64,000 nt of DNA from Cercis canadensis (lineage: Eukaryota; Streptophyta; Magnoliopsida; Fabales; Fabaceae), in contig QAOA01003202.1 of NCBI GenBank assembly GCA_003255065.1, forward strand, positions 405,791 to 469,790, read 5' to 3'. Position 1 is the first letter of the stretch; each line of letters opens with the position of its first letter. The translations under genes were made by a program, and so were the position numbers. Shown here piece after piece: positions 1 to 11,447 of this stretch. The notes beneath the pieces are model-generated. The model did no database searches, was not told the origin of the DNA, and saw only the letters and a program-made list of their open reading frames with translations.

Positions 1-1172
1 TGGTATTCATATTGATTTCTTTAGGTGTTCTAAAAGGATAAGTTATGTCATTTTTCCTAGCATATTCTTCGAACCATTCGAAGAAAAAGATGTTGATCTT
101 GATGCGTTCTAACTTATCATAATAGAATCTTTTGAAATCTTCCTTGACCTTACGACTGAATTTGTTGAAATATCAGTGTCTTTTCTCTCTATTGTAATTT
201 TTTATGAATTCTTCCTTAAGATATTTTTTATCTATAAGGAATTTTTTTGATATGACATTGAGTTGACTTTAAAAATCAGACGTTGTAGGAGACATATGAG
301 GAGACTCTTGATCTTGAATTTCTTGGTAAACTCGTTTTGGAATGACAGATCTAAAATTTATCCCTGATGAATTTATTGAAGAGAAATCTATTGATCTTCT
401 AGCAGAACTATAATGAGTTGATAGTTCATACTTAGAAGAGTTTGATCTGCTAAATTTGAGAGTAACATTCCCTGAAAGATATGTTAAAATTTGATTTAAT
501 TCTGGATATTCTGGAGATCAAGGAGGAACAACATCTTCTATCTCTCATTCATTCACATATGAGATTTCATCATGTCTTAACCTTTTAGGGGTTATCGACT
601 TAGAATTTTGAATATTGACTTCCAACAACAAATATTCATCTTTTGGAGATTATTTAATACAACCTATATTAATTTTGATTTTCATGACTTTGTAACATAT
701 TCTAAATATGACAGTCATGTGTTCTATTCTTGGAAGAAACTTTTCTTCTTTTGATTTGATTTTTAATTCTAAAAACTTTGAAGTGTTAGGATGTCTTAAA
801 CCCATAGTCTAGTTTGGAAAATAATCTACATATGTCGGACCATTATGAAGATTTGATTGAATGACTCCTAAAACAGATTCTTTGAAATCTATGATTCTTT
901 TATCTCTGAGGTACACTAGTATTGGTGTATCTATCCTTGCTCTGTGAAGATGTTTGACAGCTACTTGAACCAATCCTAGATGGAGATATTTGAAACCTTG
1001 TTGACGGTATTTTTTAATTATATCTTCTGAGAGAAGATAGATTGTATCTTTTGATCTTTTGACTGTTATTATTTTTTCAACTGTTTTGATAACATAATTT
1101 TGAAGTATTTCAAAACTACATTTTTGATAAACTTCTAATGAAGGAACCTTAGGAATAGTCCAATTTTAAAGG
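1..1172 (-). mobile_element. Endogenous pararetrovirus (Caulimoviridae) fragment: movement-protein region and following polyprotein segment, broken
   Basis: Reading the minus strand from about 1172 down to the window edge gives a protein resembling the movement-protein domain that opens the polyprotein of plant caulimovirids. Around 990-920 it has the family's core pattern, a 'GFKYLHLGLVQVAV' stretch followed by 'DTPILVYLRDKR'. A serine-rich segment with 'SSARRSIDFS' lies near 400-350, and a charged 'FEWFEEYARKND' segment near 95-55. The copy is broken in several places and continues beyond position 1, so capsid, protease and reverse transcriptase are not visible. It is a fossil, probably old. 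Family assignment rests on remembered motifs, not on a search. Confidence 0.6.
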
Positions 1173-2017
1173 TTTTGTTATATATATATATATAACACGA
1201 AATTAACTAAGCAACGATGAGAAGATTAAGCTAACTAAAATTAAAACTAAGTTAAGAAAATTGCTAATCACCCTAAAATCACAAGATTCCAGCCACTATT
1301 CAAAGCATATTCCAAGGTATCTTAGGTAATTTTCATGAAGCTTCTCATCAATACACAGATGGAATTACCTAAATTGAGGTAATTACCAAGGATTCAAATG
1401 GAATTTACAAAATTCTCAAGCTGAAATAGAAACAATGATTCTCAGCCATATAGTTCTTTGAAGGATTCATTCATTCAAGCTATACTAAGAATATGCAACC
1501 AGATTTCAGGTGAAAATACTCAAATCAAGTTAACACTCAAGCATTCTAGCTCAAATCAACAAATGCTCAATCCATCAAAATAACTCCATTGAACATAATA
1601 GGATGTTCAACAAGAAGAAACAAGAGCTCTACCCAGAAATGTTCAATTCGGCCAGAACCACTTGGAGTTGCTTCAATGTGGTTAGAACAACATCAATCAA
1701 GTACAGATAATGCCAAATCACATATGGATCATGCAAAGACCTCCATGAAAAGTATGTCCATGAACAATACAAACATAAATGGTAAAATTTCCAGCAAATT
1801 AATTCAAGCTCAGTTTGAATTAGAACCACTTTAAATTGACCAAAACAAAACACTTTAGATGAATAAAAATGAAGCTTGGATCATGCTTGAATCTTCAAGA
1901 ATAGGAAGAACATAGCTAGAATTTTTTTTTCGGATTTAAACTAAAGATGAAGAACAAAGAAGAACAATCAACAAATTTAAGATAGATTGTTGGAGCCAAG
2001 ATGCTCTAATACCAATT
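1173..2017 (-). other. Untranslated leader-like stretch with tRNA-Met-type primer-binding site at 2003-2017
   Basis: No coding region is recognised. On the minus strand 2017-2003 reads AATTGGTATTAGAGC, close to the TGGTATCAGAGC primer-binding site shared by Copia elements and caulimovirids. It follows directly on a CA dinucleotide that could end an LTR. About 845 bases separate it from the movement-protein-like region to the left. It may be the leader of an LTR element or of the pararetrovirus; the sequence alone does not decide. A (TA)n run lies at about 1179-1193. Confidence 0.4.
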
Positions 2018-2795
2018 TGATGTGATTTCCCTATGGATTTAGGTTAATCCATTAGCATAACACCATGTAAGCCTAAGATCCCAAAATGATTGGCAAGAAA
2101 TCAAACAAAAACAAAGGTGAATGAAAGATGTGAAGACCCTTGAAGCAGGGAATAGGCAACCTGGTCTAAGAACCAAACCTCCCAAGCACAATATAGTTAA
2201 GAACCAACGTGAACAGTAGATGGAGAAATGAAGAATCGCCACACTCCAGCAAAAGGGAAGAAATGAGAGTGATAAGATTCATGATCACCAAACTAGTGTT
2301 ACCCTATATGGGTCACAGCTTTCCATAGAGAGAAAAAAGAAGAACCTCTCAAGTATTTTCATAAAAATGTCAATTGATTGCTGAAGACAAATGCTTCAGC
2401 TCCTTTTAGAAGTTTGTGTGGGGCAGTTTTGAGAGTTGGGTGGATATCTAACCCAAACTTGACCTATGACTCTAAGCCCTAATTAAACAAGCCCTAAAAC
2501 CCACTAAAGAAAGCCCTAAATGGTTTAGGCAGAACATACCCTAAAGAAAAGTGTTTAGCAAATGCCTTATTACAAACAAAAATAACCAAAATAAAAACCC
2601 TAAAGATATAGTTATTTGTCCAAACAATAATAAAAAATTATGAAGACATTTGACCAAATAACTATAAGCTAAAGTCTTCACTCTTCACTTGATGTAGCTT
2701 GGATGCAAGCAATCCATTGAACTTGATCTTCAATTCTGCCCTCCAAGCCATGTGTATTCCACTCCTTGCAAGCTTGTTGCATTAAAAATCCAACA
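2018..2795 (-). repeat. LTR-like block (putative 5' LTR, minus strand)
   Basis: The block begins TGATGTGATT and ends ATCCAACA, so it has TG...CA ends on both strands. It sits immediately beside a primer-binding-site-like sequence, as expected of a 5' LTR read on the minus strand. Length is about 778 bp. No partner LTR was found in the window, so this is a lone or truncated copy. The alternative is the intergenic promoter region of the neighbouring pararetrovirus. Confidence 0.4.
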
Positions 2796-3209
2796 TTGAT
2801 TTGCTACTTCTTGGTTTGTGCCCTTATCAAGGGACCATCAACTTCAACCCTAGCCTCAGCCTCCTTGGTGTCCTTGATGCTGCTACCTTGGATCGCATCA
2901 CTATCTTGCCTCAAACTTTGAGTTTGAGGGGAAATGTTATACATAAACAAGACCATGATGATGGAGGGTGATATCAGATACCAGAGGAGCTATGTTAAGC
3001 AGCACGTGACTTAGCCATGTCAGCAATCAAAAGTCAATACAATTAGAATTAAGTCAATGATAGTTAAGGTAGTTGTAGTTAGTTTGTTAGAGAAGCAGTT
3101 GAGTAGAATTCTCTAGAAAGGCTATGCAATGCATCAGGCTTTTATATGTATTGATACACTGAGATTATTACAATTGAGATCAATAATACATTCAGTTTTT
3201 GTCTCTACA
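2796..3209 (+). repeat. Copia-type 3' end: polypurine tract and 3' LTR remnant
   Basis: The sequence GAGTTTGAGGGGAAA just before 2936 is a typical Copia polypurine tract. It is followed by TGTTATACA, which looks like the first bases of an LTR. The LTR would run from 2936 to about 3209 (ends CTCTACA), roughly 274 bp. The right border is uncertain because the pyrimidine-rich sequence continues to about 3360. No internal coding region remains upstream. Fossil remnant. Confidence 0.4.
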
Positions 3210-3507
3210 CTTTTACACATATTCTCTCTATTTCTTTTCTACATAATTTTTCTACTACTATTATTGATCTTTTCTCTTTGATCTACTGCATCTCCATTGA
3301 TTCATCATCTTCATCTCTCTGAGTTAATCTTCAAAGCTCTTCTTCCTCACTACGTCAAGGTTTTATAGCTATAATTATTAGGCATACCAATCCATGAACA
3401 AAATTATATCCTCCTCGAAAAAGCTGAGCTTGGGACTTTTAGGACCTAAGAATCACTGATAATTTTTAATCTAAAGCAATTTTTTTTTTTGATATAATTT
3501 AAGAAAC

Positions 3508-3983
3508 TTTGACCCTAATATTACATTTCACAAATTTATTTATCTATCAATCACACTTTTAAAACTATTTAATGAATTATTATACTTTAAAAAAAAACTA
3601 ATAGTGTGGGACACACTGGACACACCACATGGGCTAGTGGGATACAGCATGTCCACGTGGCCACATGCAGTAGTAGCAAGAAAAATAAGCAAGAAGGTGC
3701 TCTCAAGAAAAAAGAGAAGATGAAATGATGACCATGATATGGGTCCAATAGGGATACACCATAAGGGAAATGTCGTGTTCCCTTATGTAGTTTTGTCAGA
3801 TTGGATACACTAAATCTTACGCGGCGTGTTCTCATTAGATGCACCACATGATATCTGGCGTGTTCAGTGAAATCCATGTTGTTAGATTTCTTTTTTAAAA
3901 ACAATATAATAATTCGGTATATAATTTTGAAAAGTGTAATAAATACATAAATAAATTTGTAAAATATAACATTAAGGTCAAAT
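3508..3983. mobile_element. MITE-like element with inverted ends of about 100 bp
   Basis: The left arm (about 3508-3600, beginning TTTGACCCTAAT) matches the reverse complement of the right arm (about 3890-3983, ending ATTAAGGTCAAA) with scattered differences. Both arms share ACAAATTTATTTAT and GAATTATTATA blocks. The core (3600-3890) is more GC-rich, with repeated GTGGGACACAC / GACACACCAC words. No transposase is present. No clear target duplication was seen, so the superfamily is not assigned. An open frame over the core on the minus strand is not considered a gene. Confidence 0.5.
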
Positions 3984-4046
3984 ATCCAAAATTTAATCAT
4001 ATTAATTGAGCTAACTCTTATTAATTTTTTCAACATATCGTATATT

Positions 4047-4200
4047 ACTTTTTTTTTTTTTATTTACTAAAGACTATACAACAAAAGTAATCTATCCTTT
4101 TTAAACTCCTACTCTATCTGTTTTAAGTGAGATTTGAACTCAATACCTCTATAATAAAATATCAAATACTCAACTACTAGAGTGTACTCTTAGAGACAAT
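4047..4200 (-). mobile_element. Possible tRNA-derived SINE
   Basis: On the minus strand the segment carries GAGTTCAAATCTC, resembling a pol III B box. It lies about 50 bases after an AGTAGTTGAGTAT stretch that could be a worn A box, and it ends in an A-rich tail (the T run near 4050-4062 on the plus strand). Length is about 150 bp. A related-looking piece lies near 42660-42720. Divergence is high and no target duplication was seen, so this is tentative. Confidence 0.35.
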
Positions 4201-4846
4201 ATATCGTATATTACTAGCTATTTTTTTCTTTTTTATACTTATTACTAACTATGCTTTTTTGGTTATGTTTCTTCATTTATAATGGAAAACGTGATTCAAT
4301 TTCTATGAAATGGACCCACTTAATAGAAAGTAACTCTTAACCGCAGCTGATATCCTAAAGTTCACTTCCCTAATTAACGGCCCTCATACAGACATACCAA
4401 TTAAAGTCCATTTTTGATTTCTTTATGATGTGGGTCACATGGCAGACCAACTTTACCATCCAATCAAACCCAAACAACTGGTCCCACATTCTCCCGTAGA
4501 TGACACCGCTTGACCATCATTTCAATCATCATCATCACCTTCATGTAATGTAATCAGTGCATTCCCATCAACCTCCTCGTTACCCTTCATCATAACCCAT
4601 CCCCTCAATTCACATTACATTTACATTTATTATTCTTCCTTTCTTCCACTCCCACTAAGAAAACTACCGCCCCCTCCCTACTTCCCATTTGCTTGTCAGA
4701 GAGGCTCAGAGAGAAAATATGGCCAGCGTCAGATATCTGCTACTCTGCTCTTGATTTACTCTTCCTCGTGAAAAGCTTCAAGCTTTAGGCACAAGAGGTT
4801 AATTCCACAACTGGGTCTAGTCCACATTTTGGTCTTTTGCTCAGCA
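4201..4846 (+). promoter_or_regulatory. Upstream region and 5' leader of the kinase-like gene
   Basis: No coding sequence. From about 4500 the plus strand becomes pyrimidine-rich (many TCATC, CTTCC and CCCTCC words), as is usual near plant transcription starts. A clear TATA box was not picked out. The leader runs into the first ATG of the kinase-like reading frame at 4847. Confidence 0.4.
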
Positions 4847-7800
4847 ATGGCTGCTGCCTTGGAGTGTTGGTCTAGCAGGGCTAGCACAGATGAGGACATG
4901 GTGGAGCAGGTTTTGATGAGGACTCATGACAGATCCGAGGGCCTATTGCCGGAGACTTCTTCTGGCACCGGAGCTAAGGAATCGTCGGCGATGCAGAAGA
5001 AGTTTCAGAAGCTGAGTAGGAATGTGTCTGAGGCTATAGCTTCGCTCAAGAACTCACTCAATCTGGACTCAGCTCGCGACCCACCTCCTTCTAAGATTGA
5101 TAATAATTCTCGGAAAGTTGTTTGGGGCAGTGTCGTACGGAATCTCACGCAGCTCTATCCTGGTAGCCAGCTACCGGAGAAGCTTATGTCCAACATTCGC
5201 AAGCATTACGATTCGTTGCCTCTCAGGTGGGTTGCTGCTGAATATTCAATCATTTTTCGAGATTGCCTTCGCCTTCAGTTTGGTTCTGTTGCTATACATG
5301 ATAATAAAACAAATGGGTAATTGCTACTCTTAAAAGGGCCAAAAGTGACCTGAATTATACTGTCTGGTTAAGTTCATTTGAGTAATGAGTTTTATTTACT
5401 TCAACGCTAGCTCTGAGATTTCTTTTACCTGCTTAGTTATTCGGTTGTTGCTTTGGCTCTTAAGCTAAATGAAGCATTTGGGTGTCTAATTTTTCTATGA
5501 AGTTCACAGATTCTTTTTCGTTGAATTTCATCATATTAACTATTTTTTTCCCCCGTCACTTCCATTTTCACAGTTATGCTCAAGCGGGGTTCGATATGAA
5601 AGATGTGTTTATTCACATCAAATTGATAGAGCAGGCATCAACAGAGGACCAGCCTGCGATTTTGATTGAGGAAGAGATTGATAATGAGATTCAAGGGTCG
5701 TTATTCAAGCTGACATTTGCCTGTAACTCTCCAATTTCATGGCCGGCAATGTCCAGTGCACTGGATAGTTCATCCATTTGCTGCAAGAAGATACAGATCT
5801 ATGAGAAGAAAGGCTTCACCCTTGGGATTGTTCTTCTTCTTGTTCAATCTGGGCAAGATAAATTAGTCCGAACCCGAGTTGAAAATGCTCTGAAATTTGC
5901 TATGAAGAAGCCCAAATCCAGTGCCGTGAAGCTGCCGTTTGGGCTTTGTGGATGTCAGGAAGAGAACTCCAAGGGGAGAGAGCTGGGAGAAATCGAAGAA
6001 GATGGTGGTGATGCTTATTATGGAAATGGGTTTGAAAATTCTTGTCAAAAGGTTCAGCTTCAGATGCCCCTCCCTACTTCATCTTTTCTTGTATCAGTAG
6101 ATGAATGGCAAACGATTCAGAAAGGTGGAGATGAGATAGAAAAGTGGCTATTGAACTCGGAAAGTCTCGAGTTTATAGAACAGATTGGACCCAATTCATA
6201 TAAGGGGGTCTATATGGGGAAAAGGGTTGGAATCGAGAAGCTTAAAGGATGTGATAAAGGAAATTCTTATGAGTTTGAGCTCCGTAAAGATCTGTTGCAA
6301 CTGATGACTTGTGGGCATAAAAACATTCTGCAATTCTGTGGTGTTTGTGTAGATGAGAATCATGGGTTATGTGTACTGACAAAGTGCATGGAAGGTGGAT
6401 CAGTTCATGACTTAATGCTAAAGAACAAGAAGCTTCAGACTAAGGATATTGTAAGGATTGCAGTTGATGTAGCTGAGGGGATCAAGTTTATGAATGATCA
6501 CGGTGTTGCATACAGAGACCTCAATACACAGAGGATTCTACTGGATCGACATGGGAATGCTTGCTTGGGAGATATGGGTATTGTCACAGCGTGCAAGAGT
6601 GTTGGAGAGGCAATGGAGTACGAAACTGATGGTTATCGGTGGCTAGCTCCAGAGGTATGCCCCCAATCACTCTGTTTATAACTTATCAAAGTAACTGCTG
6701 CAATTGTGCTTATCTGTAATTATGTGTTGCATCTGGGATACATAGTCCATAATTTTTCTCTTGATCTGTATTTTTAAAATTGAAGAAAAATTAAATATTA
6801 GGCTCCCATACCCATAGTGGTATCTCTCCCTTCTTGAAGCATAGGTTCGCACCTTCCCAATAGTGAAAGCTAAGGCATCTCATCTAAATTTACATGGTTA
6901 TTAGAAAAAGCTATAAAATATGGGTATGATTTTTAGCCTAGTACTTCAGTAAATATTTAACATGTACTGATCTGATTCTGAACATTTCTAACGTGAGAAA
7001 ATATCAATCTTCCTGTTCTCATTGTTCTGATAATTTTTTATGACCTAGGCACTTATTAAAAGCAACAATATATTTTCAATTCTAACCAACATGGAAAAGG
7101 AAAAGTTTTTCTGCTTGCGATGCTTATGTAGCTGAATTTGGCAGCATGAGCTCCATTTGAAAATTTAGAACTTCAACAAGAAATTTAATGATTTAATCTT
7201 CGGAAGAAATTATCACTGCACTACGGATCTACCATCTTATGTCCATCAGTCTAGATAGTTTAAGAAACAAATTTTCTCAAACATTTGATTGTATTTGGCA
7301 TATTTGCAAGGCAGATATAATCTTACTGGTGCCTATTTAAACATCTGGAATCAATTTGTTGTATAAATTATCTCTCTTTTTACCCAAAAAAATGAATTCT
7401 CTGCCCCCCACCACCTCTTTTTAGTTGTTCTGAGTGTCCTCATTTGCATTTGTTCAATCACTTGAATTTCTAGTCTAAAGTGTTTGAGCTCTTTTATCTT
7501 CGTCTCCACTCTTGATGGGCTAATACGATGCCGTAAAGATGTACGCCGAAAAGTTACTATAAACTGCAGAGCAATTTATAGTAACTTTTGTGATTTTTAT
7601 TGTCTCGGAGGATGTTGTTTAGATCCATTGTATGTGAAATGCATTACTGAACTAGCGTACATTTAAAAGAGACTTTGTCACTTGTCCTGGCATCATTGTT
7701 TGAGCATGCCTAACATGTCTTCATAATTGTTTTTGCTTTCACTTTACATAGTGTGTGCCTTTATTTAAACAACTCCTGTATATCATTAAACAAATCAGTG

Positions 7801-8536
7801 GCCGCTTGAGGCCAATTATACCAGAATTAATTCCACCAATTGGGCCCACATGTCTAAAGGCTTTTAGCATGATGTTTCTCCCGGTATTCTAGTCATTTGT
7901 CCTATTGATAAAGCTACTTAGAATTACCTCACACCTCGTGTGCAAGCAAAAAACCAGATAAAAACTATTTGGTAAACCGGTAAAGCCATTATTTAGAAAC
8001 CATATTGTCTAACAACTCATCTTATTTTTCCATCAAATATAGCTGATCAATTATTAAAGGATGAAAATGAATGAAAGGTTCTGTATTATAGATTTGATAT
8101 TTTGCAATGAACTTCCTTTAAAGCCATTATAACTTCAGGTGAAATTTATACACCTTTGTCTGATTGACAGTATATAAATGTTTGGTTTTGTAAGCCACCT
8201 AGTCCCCTAGCTGACTTGCTTTTTGTGCCTCTTTTTTGTTGAAAACAGATAATTGCAGGTGACCCAGAGAGTGTCACAGAGACATGGATGAGTAATGTCT
8301 ACAGTTTTGGGATGGTAATTTGGGAGATGGTTTCTGGTGAGGCAGCCTATGCTGCATATTCACCTGTGCAGGCAGCAGTGGGTATTGCTGCTTGTGGCCT
8401 TAGACCTGAGATCCCCAAGGACTGCCCGCAAATTCTCAAATCTCTGATGACTAAGTGCTGGAACAACACCCCTTCGAAGCGCCCTCAATTCTCTGAAATT
8501 TTATCCATATTGCTGCGACCAAACAACAATAGGTAA
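4847..8536 (+). CDS. Raf-like (TKL) protein kinase-fold protein, predicted pseudokinase
   Basis: Three coding exons: 4847-5226, 5574-6654 and 8249-8536, joined by GT-AG introns of 347 and 1594 bp, giving about 582 aa. The N-terminal third is plant-specific sequence with no motif I can name. The kinase fold starts near residue 320, and the third exon carries the C-lobe (VYSFGMVIWEMV, then SKRPQFSEIL). Key motifs are altered. The glycine loop reads IGPNSYKG; the VAIK lysine position is E in VGIEKL; the HRDLKxxN loop reads YRDLNTQR, keeping the aspartate but not the lysine or asparagine; DFG is DMG. Classical phosphotransfer is therefore doubtful and a scaffold role is likely. The start is the first ATG in frame. 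A GTAAAC directly after the last sense codon could be an unused donor. The size fits the plant orthologue group as I recall it. Substrate or partner unknown. Confidence 0.88.
6655..8248 (+). other. Large second intron of the kinase-like gene
   Basis: The donor is GAG|GTATGC and the acceptor AAACAG|ATAATT, in phase 0, linking ...WLAPE to IIAGDPES. A second acceptor seven bases further on (TTGCAG) would break the frame. The intron is AT-rich. A stretch at about 6800-6890 with GGTTCGCACCTTCCC on the plus strand may be a worn SINE; nothing else was recognised in it. Confidence 0.75.
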
Positions 8537-8717
8537 ACATATATAGGTCTTAAACTTAATGATATCTAATTTGTTAGTCTGTTGATAGTAATTCATATCA
8601 AGCAGCCCTGCCAGGGAGTTTCATGCATAAACATGAATCCCTGATGCTTACATAGCAGAATGAAAATGTAAAGTTTCCATTATTTTTCAATTTTGTTCCA
8701 TCTCTTCTTAGAATCAA

Positions 8718-8900
8718 AAACTCAGGTGTGGGGTGACTGGTACCTTATTAGAAATGCCTTGTACCAGCCAATGACCTGTGGGTCTCATGGCATCTGTATC
8801 GGTCACAGGAACTAAGTTGTTTGATGTTAGGGTTTCGATTCTCTCCCTTTACTCCCAACCCTCTTTGTACCAAAAAACACAAAAAAAAAATAAAAAAAAT
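8718..8900 (+). mobile_element. Possible tRNA-related SINE with A-rich tail
   Basis: The segment contains GGTTTCGATTCTC (8829-8841), a good pol III B-box match. An upstream GTGGGGTGACTGG could stand for the A box. It ends in an A-rich tail (about 8874-8900) after GTACCAAAAAAC. It lies about 180 bp beyond the kinase-like gene's stop. Target duplications were not identified. Confidence 0.4.
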
Positions 8901-10480
8901 TCTTTTGTGCCATCCTAAGACCCACTATTTTCACTTTGTGATGGCAGCTTGAATGATGGAAAATATGGAAAAAGAGAAACGTTTCCCATTGATGTGCTAT
9001 GAATAATACTTCATATTATCTTGTGAAAACTAGGATAATGTGATCAATATTAGGAAAAATATAGACGACGAGGTTTTAGGGCCCTACCAGTGGAATGATA
9101 TGAGGCATTTTATGGTTCTCCTTTTATTTCTGTCATGTCTGTCTTAAGGGTCCCAGAAAAGGGGTCTCTGAGTCTCTCTTGATTTTGTGTTTCTTGAGTG
9201 GTGAAAGCTGTCAAGCTACCCCAGCGCCCCCCTTTTTTCTTGATAACCATCTTTTCCAACTTTTATGGATGAGCACCTGGGGACGTATTCCTATTTGTGC
9301 ACATTGAGTTTGCCACATCTGTGACCACATTGAACCTATCTGTGAAAGTGAAGGAAGTGATGATCATATTCAAGTCCTTAATGAGTTAAAGTAATGCCAA
9401 AAATACGTGAGTGGATGTGTTTCTAATTTTTCTTTTTGAGGATATATCATTCCTTGTTATATCTGATTGTTTATGAATATTTGGAAAGTCGACATGATTT
9501 ATTTGTAATCTGGAGTTTTGTATCATAGATAGATATGTTTATGGTCCATAATTCATTTACATCATCTCAAATAGAGCTGTCACGTTTGAAGGAGGGTTGC
9601 GTCACAGAAAAATCAGCTTGAATAAAAATGGGCTGAATTGGCCTATGGCCCATTTGAGTTAACGGATGAGGCAAATGTTTAATCTTAATCTTAAATTAGA
9701 AAAACACAAAAAAAATAGCAATGAGAAATATATAGACACACACGTGTGTGTGCGCGGCTTCTTCTTGGATTTGCACTTTGGAGCATATGCCAAGGATTTT
9801 GCTTTTAGTTTTCCTTTTTCATGCAAATATGCTAATACCCTTTGTTCTTCCCCTTTTCCAAAGCAAAAGCTCAAGCTAGAACCAAGACCAATTGCCTCCA
9901 TATTTTAATCAATAGAAGCTCTAGAACCCTATTTTATATGAATTCAGATTTAGTCATATTATATAATTTATGTTCGATTCATTTGAACTACATATTTAAC
10001 TTGAATTTCATATGAACTATTGATAATATATTATATGATTATTATGTTTATATATATAATTATTATATGTTAATTATGTAATTATTTTATTTACATATAT
10101 AATTATTATATTTAAATATAAAAAATAATCTCATAATATTAAGAATATTTTAATCATTTTAAATCTTTTTTCATTTTTTTTATTTTTTATTTAAGTTCGT
10201 GAAGAAAAAAGAAATTTAAAAAAAAATTGAAGTCGTGATAGGAACTCAAGATAGAATCTTGCTTTTATTAAAGAAGAGAGAATCTAAGAAAAGAGAAATA
10301 TTACCTATTGGTTTGTGTCCCATCAGAGATTAAGAAAAAAGCGGTTCAACCAAAGACATTGTCATTCAATCACATGAGACCATGTGAAGAATGGTGCTTC
10401 TTTGTAGCTAATTCCAGTGGTAACCTTTTCCACGTATTGCTCCCTCAAAAGAGAGAGAAGAAGAAAGAGAGAGTTTGCCT
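8901..10480. other. Intergenic, no gene recognised
   Basis: Short open frames on both strands at 9659-9908 mirror each other and resemble no known protein. A dinucleotide run ACACACACGTGTGTGTG lies near 9735-9752. From 9920 to 10250 the sequence is extremely AT-rich with repeated TATATAATTATTAT words. Nothing else could be supported. Confidence 0.5.
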
Positions 10481-10898
10481 TGAATATTGATGTTTTGCAA
10501 AATCATTTCATAAATGTTTATATTTGGAAACTATTTTTATAAATACTGATATTTTGTGTCATTTATATTTATATTTTTTAAGTTTTCACCGGTAAAAAAT
10601 TGCAGCAAAACCCAAAAATGGAACTTTTAGGCAAAGAGCGTCATTTTGAATGACGTTTTCTTCTCTGAAAGTTATTTGGAATTGCACGTTTTGCTTTGAA
10701 AACGCCATTTGTGTAATTCTTTAAACAAAAATTTGACTTGTAGTGGCAAAAATGGTCATTGCCTTTGCGCTTAAAACTTGAAAGTGCCATTCAGAACGGT
10801 GCTTTTGGACTTGAAAGCCCCGTTTGTAATCTGTAGTTTTGGAAAGTTTTTAAACATTAGTATTTATGGAATTATTTTGTAAAACACTAATATTTAAG
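10481..10898. mobile_element. MITE-like element with inverted ends of about 50 bp
   Basis: The left end TGAATATTGATGTTTTGCAA and the right end (reverse complement TAAATATTAGTGTTTTACAA) match over about 50 bp with mismatches. Between them are several copies of AACG / CGTT words related to GAAAACGCCATT and GAATGACGTTTT. No protein is encoded. The superfamily is not determined because no target duplication was seen. Confidence 0.4.
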
Positions 10899-10916
10899 TA
10901 AAATTCCCAAATGCAT

Positions 10917-11447
10917 GGAGGGTATAGCTGGAAGACGAGCTAGCCCTGCCTGACCTGATCAAGTCGCAAGCCAAAACAGGCTAGGCCAATCTGGCCCGTT
11001 TTTATACGAGCTGGCATAATGCCAGCCCAACCCAGCCCTCTTCTGGCTACGGGCCAAAACGTGCCAGCTCCTTCTTTTTGAATTTTTTAAATTAATTTTA
11101 TTTGTAATAATACTAAAAATTAACAAAGGTTTTGGCTTTTTTCTTTAGTTATTTGGGTATTTTAAGCTGACTTGTTAATGGATCTAATTGAATAAGACAA
11201 TATATGCATAAAGTAATAAATAAAATTAAAATAAAGAACTAAAGATATATTAAAAAAAAATACATCTAAATGTAAATTTAAAATAAAGATGCATAAGTAA
11301 TAAAATAAATTGTAGTAGTATATACTTCTAAATAACACTTACTAATATGATTTGGTGGTGTAGTCTAAAAAAAAAAGACTTGGCCCGACCCAAACCCGAA
11401 TGGGCCGAGGGCCAAAACGGGTCGAGCCAGCAATTTTAGAATCCAGC
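10917..11447. repeat. Decayed hAT-like nonautonomous repeat
   Basis: Both ends are rich in AGCC/GGCC words on an AT-rich core: GACGAGCTAGCCCTGCC near 10935 and GGGCCGAGGGCCAAAACGGG near 11402. This layout is common in plant hAT-type MITEs. Clean terminal repeats and an 8-bp duplication were not found, so borders are approximate. Its right border coincides with the start of a LINE fragment. Confidence 0.3.

Noticed and set aside
3587-4036. 149-residue open frame on the minus strand
   Set aside because: It spans the core and right arm of an inverted-repeat element and looks like no protein family; composition explains it.
9659-9908. Mirror-image open frames on both strands
   Set aside because: Neither encodes a recognisable protein; both are low-complexity, lysine- or leucine-rich translations of AT-rich DNA.
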